Shown: one piece after another, positions 34,509 to 44,298 of the stretch
How the letters are laid out: each line of letters starts with the position of its first letter
Position numbering within the stretch: position 1 is the first letter of the stretch
Origin: Actinoallomurus soli
GTDB taxonomy: Bacteria > Actinomycetota > Actinomycetes > Streptosporangiales > Streptosporangiaceae
Direction of reading: 5' to 3'
Length of the DNA stretch: 64,000 bases
Assembly (NCBI RefSeq): GCF_024055715.1
Contig: NZ_JAMXMV010000002.1
Coordinates: forward strand, 248,001-312,000
Program-made: the position numbers and the translations under genes
The notes under the pieces: generated by a model
What the model saw: the letters and a program-made list of their open reading frames with translations, nothing else
Told to the model about the DNA's origin: nothing
Databases searched by the model: none

Positions 34509-34591
34509 TCGGGTCAGGTGCGTGCGGCCGCCTGCTACCGGCCGTGGAGGTCGGGTCAGGGGTCGTGCGGCCGCCTGCTACCGGCCGTGGA
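34509..34591. repeat. 42-43 bp tandem duplication at the end of the transglycosylase gene
   Basis: TCGGGTCAGG occurs at 34509 and 34551, and a 28-bp block starting CGTGCGGCCGCCTGCTACCG occurs at 34521 and 34564. The right copy includes the last codons and stop of the lytic transglycosylase gene; the left copy is outside it. Confidence 0.85.
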
Positions 34592-35246
34592 CGGCGCGCC
34601 CGGCCGTCTTCCAGGTCTGGTGCAGCCGGTCCAGGTAGGACTGGGCGATCGATCCCGGCCGGGCTCCCCGGGCGAACGCCAGCATGTTCCCGGGGCCGGC
34701 GTTGTAGCCGAGGGCGAGCAGGTCGTTCCGGGTGTACCGGCTCGACCATCGGGCGGGCAGGCGGGCGGCCAGGTCGTGGAGATACCAGGCCGCCGCGGTG
34801 ATCGCGAGGTCCGGGTCGTCCGGTAGCTCGTCCCACCGGCGACCGGCGAAGGAGCGACCGCGCTTGACCTCGTCGAACGCGGCCCTGTGCATGTCGGCGA
34901 TGCCGAACGCGGCGTCCGGCTTGATCCTCTGCCAGGCCCGCTCGAACGCCGGGTCGTGTGGCTTGTCCGACTCGTTGTACAGGATCGCCATCAGCAGTTG
35001 CGGGGCGATCCCGGCCTCACGCGCGTGCTTGCGGACCTGCGCGGCGAACCGCACGGGGTCGTACGGCCCGGTCGGCGTCGGGCCGGGCCGGGCCGTGGCG
35101 TCGTGCCGGGTCGCCGAGCCGGCGTGGGGTGTCGCGGACCGCTGCGGGAGCGCGCCGCCGGAGTCCCCTCCGCCGCACGCCGACGCCAGTGCCGCCACGG
35201 CGACCATGACCGGCACGACCAGCCATCGCCTCCGACGTCCTCGCAC
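34578..35246 (-). CDS. lytic transglycosylase (SLT domain) lipoprotein
   Basis: The 222-residue product has a lipoprotein signal with lipobox ASAC (Cys24), a Ser/Ala/Pro-rich linker, and a lysozyme-like SLT domain. The catalytic Glu92 is in AILYNESDKP; AFGIADMH, DLAITAAAWYLHDL and ALGYNAGPGNM are the other family motifs. It would cleave the glycan strand of peptidoglycan with 1,6-anhydro ring formation. Convergent with the gene at 33871; a tandem duplication covers its 3' end. Confidence 0.9.
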   Translation of the reverse strand: MRGRRRRWLVVPVMVAVAALASACGGGDSGGALPQRSATPHAGSATRHDATARPGPTPTGPYDPVRFAAQVRKHAREAGIAPQLLMAILYNESDKPHDPAFERAWQRIKPDAAFGIADMHRAAFDEVKRGRSFAGRRWDELPDDPDLAITAAAWYLHDLAARLPARWSSRYTRNDLLALGYNAGPGNMLAFARGARPGSIAQSYLDRLHQTWKTAGRAVHGR

Positions 35247-35353
35247 TCGTGCTCCTCCCCGCCGCGTGGACCGATGTCCCCAGTGTCGCCCCCGACCGGA
35301 GCGATGCCATCAGCCTGGAGAACGAGTCGGCCGGGTCAGGTTGAATGGGGATC

Positions 35354-36130
35354 ATGACCTCATCGGCGTTCGAGACGACCAGGCCGGACCCCATCGCCTA
35401 CCTCGACCGGCTCGCCGGGACCGATCTGGGCCGGTCGTACAAGCGGCTCATGCTGGAGGAGCTCGGCGTTCGGGCGGGCCAGACGGTGCTGGACCTCGGG
35501 TGCGGCCCGGGCACCGACCTGGGTTCGCTCGCCGACGCGGTGGGCTCCGGCGGCGCGGTGATCGGCGTCGACCTCGATGAGGCCATGGTCGACACCGCGC
35601 GGGAGCGCACCGCCGACCGACCCGTCGTCGAGGTCCGCCTCGGTGACGTCCACGACCTGCCCCTGGCGGACGGCGTCGCCGACCGGGCCCGTACGGATCG
35701 CGTCCTGCAGCACGTCGCCGACCCCGTCCGGGCGCTCGGCGAGATCCGCCGGGTGCTGCGGCCCGGCGGGCGGCTGGTCATGGGCGAGCCCGACTGGGAG
35801 ACCCTCGCCATCGACCATCCGGACGGCGGCCTCTCCCGCGCCTACACCCGCCACGTCGCCGACAAGGTGATCCGCAACGCGAGCATCGGCAGGCAGCTCG
35901 CCCGGCTGGCCGCCGGCGCCGGCTTCTCCGTGCCGGCGGTCCTGCCCGTCACGCCGGTCTTCCGGGACGTCCGGGCGGCCGACCGGGTGCTCGGGCTGGA
36001 GCGCACCACCGGGCGCGCCGTCGACGCCGGATATCTCACCGGCGAGGAGGCGCGACGCTGGCTGGACCACCTCACGAGCGGCCCGTTCCTCGCCGCCGTG
36101 ACCTTCTACATCGTCGTCGCGGAGTCCTGA
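35354..36130 (+). CDS. class I SAM-dependent methyltransferase
   Basis: The 258-residue product has motif I VLDLGCGPGTDLG, motif II GVDLDEAMVDTAR and LGDVHDLPLADGVAD, then IRRVLRPGGRLVMGEPDW, which is the Methyltransf_11 pattern of UbiE-like enzymes. The substrate is unknown. I place the start at ATG 35354, with TTGAAT 7 nt upstream (leaderless); ATG at 35345 is the alternative. It faces argG tail to tail across a hairpin. Confidence 0.88.
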   Translation: MTSSAFETTRPDPIAYLDRLAGTDLGRSYKRLMLEELGVRAGQTVLDLGCGPGTDLGSLADAVGSGGAVIGVDLDEAMVDTARERTADRPVVEVRLGDVHDLPLADGVADRARTDRVLQHVADPVRALGEIRRVLRPGGRLVMGEPDWETLAIDHPDGGLSRAYTRHVADKVIRNASIGRQLARLAAGAGFSVPAVLPVTPVFRDVRAADRVLGLERTTGRAVDAGYLTGEEARRWLDHLTSGPFLAAVTFYIVVAES

Positions 36131-36187
36131 CGGCCGGCACGCCGGAAAGCCGGGGAACCCGAGGGGGCACCCCGGCCGGTCCGCCGG

Positions 36188-36212
36188 GGCCGAGCCTCAG
36201 GGCGGCTCGGCC
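36188..36212. terminator. bidirectional hairpin between the methyltransferase gene and argG
   Basis: GGCCGAGCC (36188-36196) pairs with GGCTCGGCC (36204-36212) across a 7-nt loop in the 102-bp convergent gap. Confidence 0.6.
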
Positions 36213-36232
36213 GGTACGGACCTCATCGTGGT

Positions 36233-37777
<1,545 letters not shown>

Positions 37778-37830
37778 TCAGATCTCGCCGACCGGGATCT
37801 CCGGGGAAGCCGAGCGGCAGGGGACGCACC

Positions 37831-39429
37831 GTGGAACTCGACCACCAGACGGGGCCACCGCCGGGAACGACCGGGCCGGGCCGGCCGGCCCGCGTTCCCC
37901 TGCGCCCGATCGCGCTGGTCCTCGCCCTGATCGCCGCGGCGGCCGGGGTCCTGGGCCTGGCCACGGCGGACGACGGCCTCGAACGCCGGTCCGCCGTCGT
38001 GGCCGGCGTGCCCGTCGAGATCGCCCGCCCCGCGCGGACGACCGGCAGGCTGCCCGGCGTCGTCATCGCCCACGGCCTGGGCGCGAGCAGGCAGCTCATG
38101 CGCGGCTTCGCGGACACGCTGGCGCGCCGCGGGTACGCGGTCGAGCTGGTCGACCTCGCCGGTCACGGCGCGAACACCGAACGGCTGCCGGGCACGGGCG
38201 AGGGACCGGCCGCCGACGCCCGGCTCGACCACGACCTGGACGCCGCCGTCGGCCACCTGCGCGCCCTGCCGTGGGTGGACGGCGGGCGGATCGGGCTCCT
38301 CGGTCACTCGATGGGCGCCGCCGCGGTCCTGCGGTACGCCGCCGCGCACGCCGGCATCCGCGCCACAGTGGCGATCTCCCAGGGCGCGATGGCGGTGCCC
38401 GGATCCGCGTCCCGCCCCCGTGACCTGCTCCTGCTCGCCGGCGGCCTGGAGTTCCCCGGCTACCGCGACGGCGCCGTGGCCGCGCTGCGCGCCGCCTACT
38501 CGCAGGGACGCGCCGGCGTGACGTACGGGGATCCGCAGGCCGGGACCGCCCGCCGCGCCGTGCTCGTCGGCGGCGTCGAGCACGTCTCCATCCTGTTCGC
38601 CCCGCAGACCCACCGGGAGGTCGCCTCCTGGTTCGACGCGGGCTTCGGCCGCCCGGCGGCGCGCGGCGGCGTCGGCCTGCGCCCGGTACGGCGCGCGGCA
38701 TCGGCGATGCTCCTGCATCTCGCGGCCGTGCTGAGCTTCGGCGCGATCGCCTCGGCCCTGCTCGGGCGGATGCCGCCGCCCGGCCGCGAACGTCGCCCGG
38801 CTCCTCTTCCGGTCGCGCTCGGCGTGCCCGCGCTCGCCGTCGCGGTGGCCCTGCCGGCGATGGCGGTGCTCCCCCGGAACCTGCTGCCGCTGGCCGTCGC
38901 GGGGCCGCTCGCGGGGTTCTTCGGCGTGATCGGCGTCGCCATCCTGCTCGGCCTACGGCTCGCCGGGCGAACCGGCGGCCGGAGCGACGGGACACGGCCG
39001 GCGACCGCCGCGGCCGCCGTGGTCCTGGCGGCCTGGACGGTGCTGTCCTTCGCCGTGCCGGCGCAGCTCGGCTGGGCGCACGCCGTGCCCGTCGGCCCGC
39101 GGGTGTGGGCCCTCGTCCCGGTCACGGCGTGCGCGGCGCTGTTCTTCGGCGGAGTCGAGGCGCTGTGCGCCGGGTACGGCCGGCGCGCCGCGACGATGAT
39201 CCACGCCTGGACCATCGCCGGGGCGCTGGCGGGCCTGTGCCTGGCCGTGCTCCTCGGCGCCGCCCCGCCGTTCGTCCTCCTCGTGGCGCCGCTGCTCGCC
39301 GCGCTGCTCGTCTGGCAGGGCGTTCAGGCGGCGGCGCTGCGGGCGGTCCGGGCCCCGGCCTGGCTGACCGCCGTGGTCGGCGGCGTGCTGCTCGGCTGGC
39401 CGCTCGCCGTGACCATGCCGATCGGCTGA
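37831..39429 (+). CDS. alpha/beta-hydrolase fused to a polytopic membrane domain
   Basis: The 532-residue product starts at GTG 37831 behind GGGGA. One membrane helix (about 27-47) is followed by an external hydrolase domain (about 55-275): VVIAHGLGASRQLMRGFADTLARRG, LVDLAGHGAN, the elbow GLLGHSMGAAAVL with its Ser, and a late VGGVEHVSILF His. Residues 290-530 carry about seven further membrane helices. The domain order resembles uncharacterised actinobacterial membrane hydrolases. The function is unknown; lipid or peptide hydrolysis at the membrane is a guess. It is divergent from argG. Confidence 0.78.
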   Translation: MELDHQTGPPPGTTGPGRPARVPLRPIALVLALIAAAAGVLGLATADDGLERRSAVVAGVPVEIARPARTTGRLPGVVIAHGLGASRQLMRGFADTLARRGYAVELVDLAGHGANTERLPGTGEGPAADARLDHDLDAAVGHLRALPWVDGGRIGLLGHSMGAAAVLRYAAAHAGIRATVAISQGAMAVPGSASRPRDLLLLAGGLEFPGYRDGAVAALRAAYSQGRAGVTYGDPQAGTARRAVLVGGVEHVSILFAPQTHREVASWFDAGFGRPAARGGVGLRPVRRAASAMLLHLAAVLSFGAIASALLGRMPPPGRERRPAPLPVALGVPALAVAVALPAMAVLPRNLLPLAVAGPLAGFFGVIGVAILLGLRLAGRTGGRSDGTRPATAAAAVVLAAWTVLSFAVPAQLGWAHAVPVGPRVWALVPVTACAALFFGGVEALCAGYGRRAATMIHAWTIAGALAGLCLAVLLGAAPPFVLLVAPLLAALLVWQGVQAAALRAVRAPAWLTAVVGGVLLGWPLAVTMPIG

Positions 39430-39444
39430 GCCGGGGCAAGGGGG

Positions 39445-40545
39445 TCAGACGGCGCGGTGGTACGGGTCGGGCCAGGTCGGCTCGGCGCCGAGTTCGCGGG
39501 CCGCGCGGTTCGGCCAGTACGGGTCGCGCAGCAGCTCGCGCCCCAGGAGCACCGCGTCGGCGCGCCCGGAGGCGACGATCTCCTCGGCCTGGCGGGGCTC
39601 GGTGATCTCACCGACCGCGGCGACCGGCACGTCCGTCTCGGCCTTGATCTGCGCGGCGAACGGCACCTGGTAGCCCGGCCCGGTGGTGATCCGCGCGCCG
39701 GAGGCGATGCCGCCGGTTGAGACGTCGATGAGGTCGATGCCGTGGGCGAGCAGCTCCTTGGCCAGCCGTACGCTGTCGGGCGCCGTCCAGCCCTCGCGGT
39801 CGTCCTCGGGGTTCTCGGTCAGCCAGTCCGTCGCCGAGACCCGGTAGAACAGCGGGAGCTCGTCGGGCCAGACCGCGCGTACGGCGTCCACGACCTCCAG
39901 CGCGAGCCGGATCCGGTTCTCGAACGAGCCGCCGTACTCATCGGTGCGGTGGTTGGTGTGCGGCGAGGCGAACTGGTGGATCAGGTACCCGTGCGCGCCG
40001 TGGATCTCCGCCACCTGGAACCCCGCGTCGAGGGCACGCCGGGCGGCCGCCGCGAAGTCCTCCACGACGCGGCCGATCTGCTCGCGCGTGAGCTCGGCCG
40101 GCACCGGGCCGTCCGCCCTGAACGGCAGCGGGCTCGGGGCCACCGGCCGCCAGCCGTACGGCTCGTCGGGGGCGATGGGGCCGCCGCCCCGCCAGGTGCG
40201 CTCGGTGGAGGCCTTGCGGCCCGCGTGCGCGAGCTGGATGCCGGGCACGCTGCCGTGCGCGCGCAGGAACGCGACGATGCGGGCGAGCCCGTCCCGCTGC
40301 CGGTCGTTCCACAGGCCGAGGTCGGCGGGGCTGATCCGGCCCTCGGGGTTGACCGCCGTGGCCTCGGTGATGACCAGCCCCGCGCCGCCCACCGCGCGCG
40401 TGCCCAGGTGCGCCAGGTGCCAGTCGCCCGCGACGCCCGTGTCTGGTCCCTCGTCCGGGGCGGAGTACTGGCACATCGGCGACATCCACGCGCGATTGGG
40501 GAACGTCAGCTCTCGCAGGGTGAGAGGCTCGAACAACGCACTCAC
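39445..40545 (-). CDS. NADH:flavin oxidoreductase of the old yellow enzyme family (YqjM type)
   Basis: The 366-residue FMN enzyme reduces activated C=C bonds. It opens LFEPLTLRELTFPNRAWMSPMCQYSA with Cys25, the redox-tuning cysteine of thermophilic-like/YqjM OYEs. Other landmarks are PGIQLAHAGRKAST, the HGAHGYLIHQFASPHTNHR active-site region with its His pair, then GGSFENRIRLALEVVDAVR and VDVSTGG-like IDVSTGG. It is divergent from an ArsR gene; TAGTACG repeats lie between them. Confidence 0.92.
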   Translation of the reverse strand: MSALFEPLTLRELTFPNRAWMSPMCQYSAPDEGPDTGVAGDWHLAHLGTRAVGGAGLVITEATAVNPEGRISPADLGLWNDRQRDGLARIVAFLRAHGSVPGIQLAHAGRKASTERTWRGGGPIAPDEPYGWRPVAPSPLPFRADGPVPAELTREQIGRVVEDFAAAARRALDAGFQVAEIHGAHGYLIHQFASPHTNHRTDEYGGSFENRIRLALEVVDAVRAVWPDELPLFYRVSATDWLTENPEDDREGWTAPDSVRLAKELLAHGIDLIDVSTGGIASGARITTGPGYQVPFAAQIKAETDVPVAAVGEITEPRQAEEIVASGRADAVLLGRELLRDPYWPNRAARELGAEPTWPDPYHRAV

Positions 40546-40572
40546 GGATCATTCTCCTTCGGCCGGATACTT

Positions 40573-40596
40573 TAGTACGGTATACGCCGTAGTACG
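40573..40596. promoter_or_regulatory. TAGTACG direct repeats between the OYE and ArsR genes
   Basis: TAGTACG occurs at 40573-40579 and 40590-40596, and the segment between also contains the inverted pair TACGG/CCGTA. It is AT-richer than its flanks and lies in the divergent promoter space. It is a candidate ArsR-family operator. Confidence 0.5.
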
Positions 40597-40649
40597 AGAA
40601 ATGCCAAACTACGAAGGGCGTCGTACTCGACGACGAAGGGAGGAGCGCC

Positions 40650-41009
40650 GTGCCGACCACCGGCCGGGTCCTCGACCACCCCGCGCGCACGGACATCCGG
40701 CTCGAGTCGGTGCTCCACGCGCTGTCCGACCCGGCGCGCCTCCACGTGGTCCGCTGCCTCGCCGAACTCCCGCCGGGCGAGGAGGTCGCCTGCTCCGCCA
40801 TCGACCTGGCCGTCACCAAGTCGACCACCACGCACCACTTCCGCGTCCTCCGCGAGGCGGGCCTGATCAGCCAGGTCTACCGGGGCACCGCCAAGATGAC
40901 CGCCCTGCGCCGGGCCGACCTCAACGCGCTGTTCCCCGGCCTGCTGGACGCCGTCCTGACCGCCGACGCCGCCCAGCGCCACCGCGCCGCGGCCCGTCAG
41001 GACGGGTGA
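40650..41009 (+). CDS. ArsR family winged-helix regulator
   Basis: The 119-residue product has HALSDPARLHVVRCLAEL, then AIDLAVTKSTTTHHFRVLREAGLI (recognition helix) and a C-terminal helix. The metal-binding ELCVCDL-type motif of ArsR/SmtB is absent, so the ligand is probably not a metal. GTG at 40650 lies behind GGGAGGAG. Its probable target is the divergent OYE gene. Its last 89 bp overlap the end of the convergent DUF2306 gene. Confidence 0.85.
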   Translation: MPTTGRVLDHPARTDIRLESVLHALSDPARLHVVRCLAELPPGEEVACSAIDLAVTKSTTTHHFRVLREAGLISQVYRGTAKMTALRRADLNALFPGLLDAVLTADAAQRHRAAARQDG

Positions 41010-41754
41010 CCCGGCACCAGCGACGTCCTGACCCTTGCCGAGGTCGGCGAACCGCTCCCGCGACGGGCGGGGCCACCGCGCGAGCGGTCGGACCGGCTCC
41101 GCGGCCGGTCGGCCGGCGGCGGATGATCCATTCGGCGACGGCGAGGTTGATCAGCCAGCCGACGGTCATGAGCACCGCCTTGCTGGGCTTGGCGAGCGGC
41201 CCGACGATCAGCATCCAGGGCAGTTGGGTCAGCACCTGAGTGCCCGCGCCCAGCCCGATCGCGTATCCGCGGATCATCCAGGCGCGGTGCGCGGCGATAC
41301 GCCGCCGCCGGATCGCGGCGAAGCCGAGGACCATGGACGCGACCATGGCCGAGCCGAACACGAGCCGGACCCCGGTGAGGACCGCACCGGTGTCGGCGGG
41401 CCAGGGGTAGAACACGGTCATCCACAGGCCCGACAGCGCGGCGGCGACTCCGGCCGGCACCAGTACCCGCCCGGCGGCGCGATGCCAGGCGAGCCGCCGG
41501 CGGCGGAGGCCCGGCGCGAACTGAAACGCGCCCAGCACGCTGAACAGGGTGACGCTGACGATGTGCACGACCACGGGCACGGGTGATGCGAAGAACCGGG
41601 CGTTCTCCGGCGTGATCTGCGCGCCACCGGCCAGTTCGGTCACGCGGGCCATGCCCGCGGCGACCGGGACGGCGCTGAGCGCGAGCAGCCCGGCGGGGAT
41701 GAGCCTGTCTCCCCTGGCGCGCGTGGTCCGCTTCTTCTCGGTGGAGGAGGTCAC
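40921..41754 (-). CDS. DUF2306 membrane protein
   Basis: The 277-residue product starts at GTG 41754 behind AAGGGA. Six or so membrane helices span residues 18-200; the core ARFFASPVPVVVHIVSVTLFSVLGAFQF, RHRAAGRVLV-like WHRAAGRVLVPAG and AHRAWMIRGYAIGLGAGTQ match DUF2306. The last 65 residues are a very Arg/Gly-rich tail that exists only because the frame stays open into the ArsR gene on the other strand. The function is unknown. It lies downstream of the two-component genes on the same strand and may be part of their regulon. Confidence 0.78.
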   Translation of the reverse strand: MTSSTEKKRTTRARGDRLIPAGLLALSAVPVAAGMARVTELAGGAQITPENARFFASPVPVVVHIVSVTLFSVLGAFQFAPGLRRRRLAWHRAAGRVLVPAGVAAALSGLWMTVFYPWPADTGAVLTGVRLVFGSAMVASMVLGFAAIRRRRIAAHRAWMIRGYAIGLGAGTQVLTQLPWMLIVGPLAKPSKAVLMTVGWLINLAVAEWIIRRRPTGRGAGPTARAVAPPVAGAVRRPRQGSGRRWCRVTRPDGPRRGGAGRRRRSGRRPAGRGTAR

Positions 41755-41831
41755 GGCGAAATCCCTTCTCGGTCCCGGCCGACCGGCGGCAGCGCGCCGG
41801 GACGGCCGCAGGGGCGTCCTTCGCCGCGCTT

Positions 41832-41852
41832 CGATCGGTGATGACCCGATCG
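41832..41852. promoter_or_regulatory. palindrome upstream of the DUF2306 gene
   Basis: CGATCGG (41832-41838) and CCGATCG (41846-41852) form a perfect 7-7-7 inverted repeat 78 bp before the DUF2306 start. It is a candidate operator. Confidence 0.45.
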
Positions 41853-41922
41853 TGACGGTTGACGCGGTGCGGTTCATCGGGAGAAGGTCCTGCGCCGAAC
41901 AGCCGATCGTCCGAGGGAGAGG

Positions 41923-41935
41923 TCGTACTTTCGGC
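41923..41935. promoter_or_regulatory. 13-bp motif shared with the histidine-kinase promoter
   Basis: TCGTACTTTCGGC is here on the plus strand and again, inverted, at 43824-43836 upstream of the kinase gene. A 13-bp identity between the two promoter-bearing gaps of one locus suggests a binding site for the response regulator. Confidence 0.45.
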
Positions 41936-41937
41936 GC

Positions 41938-41982
41938 GTCACCGGTTCGGCGCGCCGTGGTTCGTCACCGGTTCGGCGCGCC
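41938..41982. repeat. two 19-bp direct repeats at the 3' end of the response regulator gene
   Basis: GTCACCGGTTCGGCGCGCC occurs at 41938-41956 and 41964-41982. The right copy encodes the last residues and stop of the response regulator; the left copy follows the gene. Confidence 0.85.
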
Positions 41983-42651
41983 ACCTCGCCCGAACCGGTT
42001 GCCGACGCGCTTCGTCTCGTACGCCCAGATGGCGATGTCGACGCGGTTCCGGACGCCGAGTTTGGTCATCAGGCTCGTGACGTGCGTCTTCACCGTGCTG
42101 AGAGTGATGTGCAGCTCATCGGCGATCTCGCCGTTCGTCCGGCCCCGTGCCACGGCGGCGAGGATCTGCTCCTCCCGCTCCGTGAGCGGGTCGATGGGGT
42201 GCACGGGCGCAGGCGCGGGCGCGGTGTCGGCGAACGTCTGCAGCAGGCGCGCGGTGACGCTCGGGGCGATGAGCGCGTCGCCGTCGGCGGCGGCGTGGAC
42301 GGCCTGGGCGAGCAGGGCCGGGCCGGCGTCCTTGAGCAGAAACCCCCGGGCCCCGGCCTTGAGCGCGGCGTAGACGTACTCGTCGAGGTCGAACGTGGTG
42401 ATGACGACGACCGCCATCGGGGCCTCGACGCCCGGACCGGCGAGGAGACGGGTGGCCTCGATGCCGTCGAGTCCGGGCATCCGGATGTCGAAGAGGCACA
42501 CGTCAGGGCGTTCTCGCCGGGCGAGTTCGACGGCTCGCCGGCCGTCGGCGGCCTCGCCCACCACGTCGATGCCCGGCTGGGCGTCGAGGATCATCCTGAG
42601 CCCGGTACGGACGATCTCCTGGTCGTCGGCGACGATCACGCGGACGCTCAT
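41965..42651 (-). CDS. NarL/LuxR family response regulator
   Basis: The 228-residue product has a receiver domain (residues 1-120) with acidic pair Asp9/Asp10, phosphoacceptor Asp55 in CLFDIRMPGLDG and Lys in FLLKDAG. A LuxR-type HTH follows (about 155-215: LTEREEQILAAVARGRTNGEIADEL, then STVKTHVTSLMTKLGVRNR). ATG at 42651 lies 1 nt after the kinase stop, so the pair is translationally coupled; GTG at 42660 is the alternative. The DUF2306 gene downstream is a possible target. Confidence 0.93.
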   Translation of the reverse strand: MSVRVIVADDQEIVRTGLRMILDAQPGIDVVGEAADGRRAVELARRERPDVCLFDIRMPGLDGIEATRLLAGPGVEAPMAVVVITTFDLDEYVYAALKAGARGFLLKDAGPALLAQAVHAAADGDALIAPSVTARLLQTFADTAPAPAPVHPIDPLTEREEQILAAVARGRTNGEIADELHITLSTVKTHVTSLMTKLGVRNRVDIAIWAYETKRVGNRFGRGGAPNR

Positions 42652-42652
42652 C

Positions 42653-43786
42653 TCACCCACCCGTACGCGGCAGGACGGCGGTCACGGTCCACCCTCGCTC
42701 GGGATCCGGCCCGGCCTCGCAGGTGCCGCCGAGCAGGCCGGCGCGTTCGATCATTCCGATGAGCCCGTATCCCGGCGACGCGTTCGGGCGTACGAGGGTG
42801 GTGTCACCGTCGTCGCTCACGCGCAGGCGCACGGACGTGTCGTCGGCCGCGACGCGAACCTCGATGCGAGTGGCGTGCCTGGCGTGCCGCCGGGCGTTGG
42901 TGACCGACTCCTGGGCGAGGCGGTACAGCGCGGCCGCGACCGGCGGAGCGAGGTCGCCGAGGTCGCCGGCGATCCGTACGTCCACGGACGGACCGCCGCG
43001 GGCGCCGCTCGCGAGTTCTTCGAGGTCGGTCACGCGCGGGCCGGGCGCGAGTTCCGCCGGTTCGTCCCGGCGGAGGGCGCGGACGATCGTGCGCATCTCG
43101 GCGAGCGTACGGGACGCCTCCGTCTCGATCACCCGGAGCGCGTCGGTCGCGGCGTCCGGGTTCGACGGCGCGGTCGCCAGGCCCGCCTGGGCGCGGATCG
43201 CGATCGCCGACACGTGGTGGGCGACGGTGTCGTGCAGGTCGCGGGCCAATCGTTCCCGTTCGAGCAGCTTGACCTGGTCGAGTTCGCGCATCCGTGCGCC
43301 GGCCCGGTACCGGAAGGCTCCGCCCAGAGCCATCGCCGCGAACAGGACGGCGGTGAGGGCGACCGAGTCGGTGAGGCTCGTGTCGCCGGTGGCCAGCGAG
43401 AGGACGACCTTGGCGAAGATGATCGCCGCTCCGATGACGGTCTGTCGCCCGGACCCCCACCGGAACAGCGCGTACGGCAGGAGGATGAGGTACGCCATCG
43501 TGTAGAGCCCCGGTGGCTGCCCGGTCGTGAGCAGCGTGGCGAGGGCGGAGGCCCCGATGGTGACCGCGATCGTCGCCAACGGCCTGGTCCGGCGCCACAG
43601 CAACGGGGGCACGAGCCCGGCGGCGAGGACGACCGAGAGCATCCGCCACGGAACGTCCGGCCGAAGCACTCCTTCGAGCACCGCGGCCGGCAGGAGCACT
43701 CCGACGAGCACCCAGTCCCGCCGTACCCGCACCGGGGCGCCGGGAGGCCGGGGTTCCTCCCAAACGGAGCGTAGAAGGCCGAGCAC
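42653..43786 (-). CDS. sensor histidine kinase (HisKA_3, NarX/DesK type)
   Basis: The 377-residue product has four or five membrane helices (about residues 25-155) with almost no external loop, so it probably senses the membrane. A HisKA_3 dimerisation domain follows with phosphoacceptor His185 in RLARDLHDTVAHHVSAI. The ATPase domain has the N box LYRLAQESVTNARRHA and a G-box-like SPGYGLIGMIERAGLLGG. GTG at 43786 has TACGAT 6 nt upstream (leaderless), so the long upstream extension to 43987 is rejected. It pairs with the response regulator gene. Confidence 0.92.
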   Translation of the reverse strand: MLGLLRSVWEEPRPPGAPVRVRRDWVLVGVLLPAAVLEGVLRPDVPWRMLSVVLAAGLVPPLLWRRTRPLATIAVTIGASALATLLTTGQPPGLYTMAYLILLPYALFRWGSGRQTVIGAAIIFAKVVLSLATGDTSLTDSVALTAVLFAAMALGGAFRYRAGARMRELDQVKLLERERLARDLHDTVAHHVSAIAIRAQAGLATAPSNPDAATDALRVIETEASRTLAEMRTIVRALRRDEPAELAPGPRVTDLEELASGARGGPSVDVRIAGDLGDLAPPVAAALYRLAQESVTNARRHARHATRIEVRVAADDTSVRLRVSDDGDTTLVRPNASPGYGLIGMIERAGLLGGTCEAGPDPERGWTVTAVLPRTGG

Positions 43787-43792
43787 CGCCCC

Positions 43793-43836
43793 ATCGTACG
43801 GGGGAGGACGCCGCTCCTGATCAGCCGAAAGTACGA
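43793..43836 (-). promoter_or_regulatory. leaderless promoter of the two-component operon with shared 13-bp motif
   Basis: On the minus strand TACGAT (43798-43793) is 6 nt before GTG 43786. The motif TCGTACTTTCGGC lies 25 bp upstream at 43836-43824, about where an activator would bind. The same motif occurs at 41923. Confidence 0.5.
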
Positions 43837-44002
43837 GAGCCAGGGGCGTCCGCGCGCTCCGGTCACGGCGACGCCCACCCCCGCGACACCCGTCTCCCTC
43901 GCACGTGGCGTCCGTCGATGAACGCGCGGGAGGAATGCCGAGGGCCGGACCGGATCCGACGTGCCGGTTATCGTATGGCCAACGCAACGCCTTGGGGGTC
44001 GA

Positions 44003-44296
44003 ATGATCGAGCTGTCCACGGTCATCAGAGAGCTCCGCGAGGAGCTGACGACGGCGATCGACGCGGCCAGGGACGAGTCGCTCCGGCTCGAACTCGGCGC
44101 GATCGAGCTCGAGATAAGCGTGGCGGTCACCCAGGAGGACGATCTGGGCGGCAAGGTGAAGTTCTGGGTGCTGGAGCTCGGCACCGACCTCAAGGACACG
44201 ACGGCCTCGACGCAGCGCGTCAAGCTCACCCTTCAGCCCAGGCTCGGTGACGCCACGCCCTGGGTCGGTGGCAGGACCGAGCCGCGCGAGCGCTGA
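44003..44296 (+). CDS. trypsin-co-occurring domain protein (trypco2)
   Basis: The 97-residue product starts at ATG 44003 behind GGGGGT. It has the trypco2 pattern: an N-terminal amphipathic helix ELSTVIRELREELTTAID, then LRLELGAIELEISVAVTQED and the strand pair GGKVKFWVLELGTDLKDTTASTQ, ending VKLTLQPRLGD. Such small proteins are found next to trypsin/STAND-NTPase genes and are thought to take part in, or be substrates of, that conflict module. Only 2 nt separate its stop from the next start, so the two are one transcription and translation unit. Confidence 0.85.
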   Translation: MIELSTVIRELREELTTAIDAARDESLRLELGAIELEISVAVTQEDDLGGKVKFWVLELGTDLKDTTASTQRVKLTLQPRLGDATPWVGGRTEPRER

Positions 44297-44298
44297 CC

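Noticed and set aside
42653-43987. Long N-terminal extension of the histidine kinase
   Set aside because: The extra 67 residues are Arg/Gly/Ser-rich, and the leaderless promoter at 43793 lies inside them.
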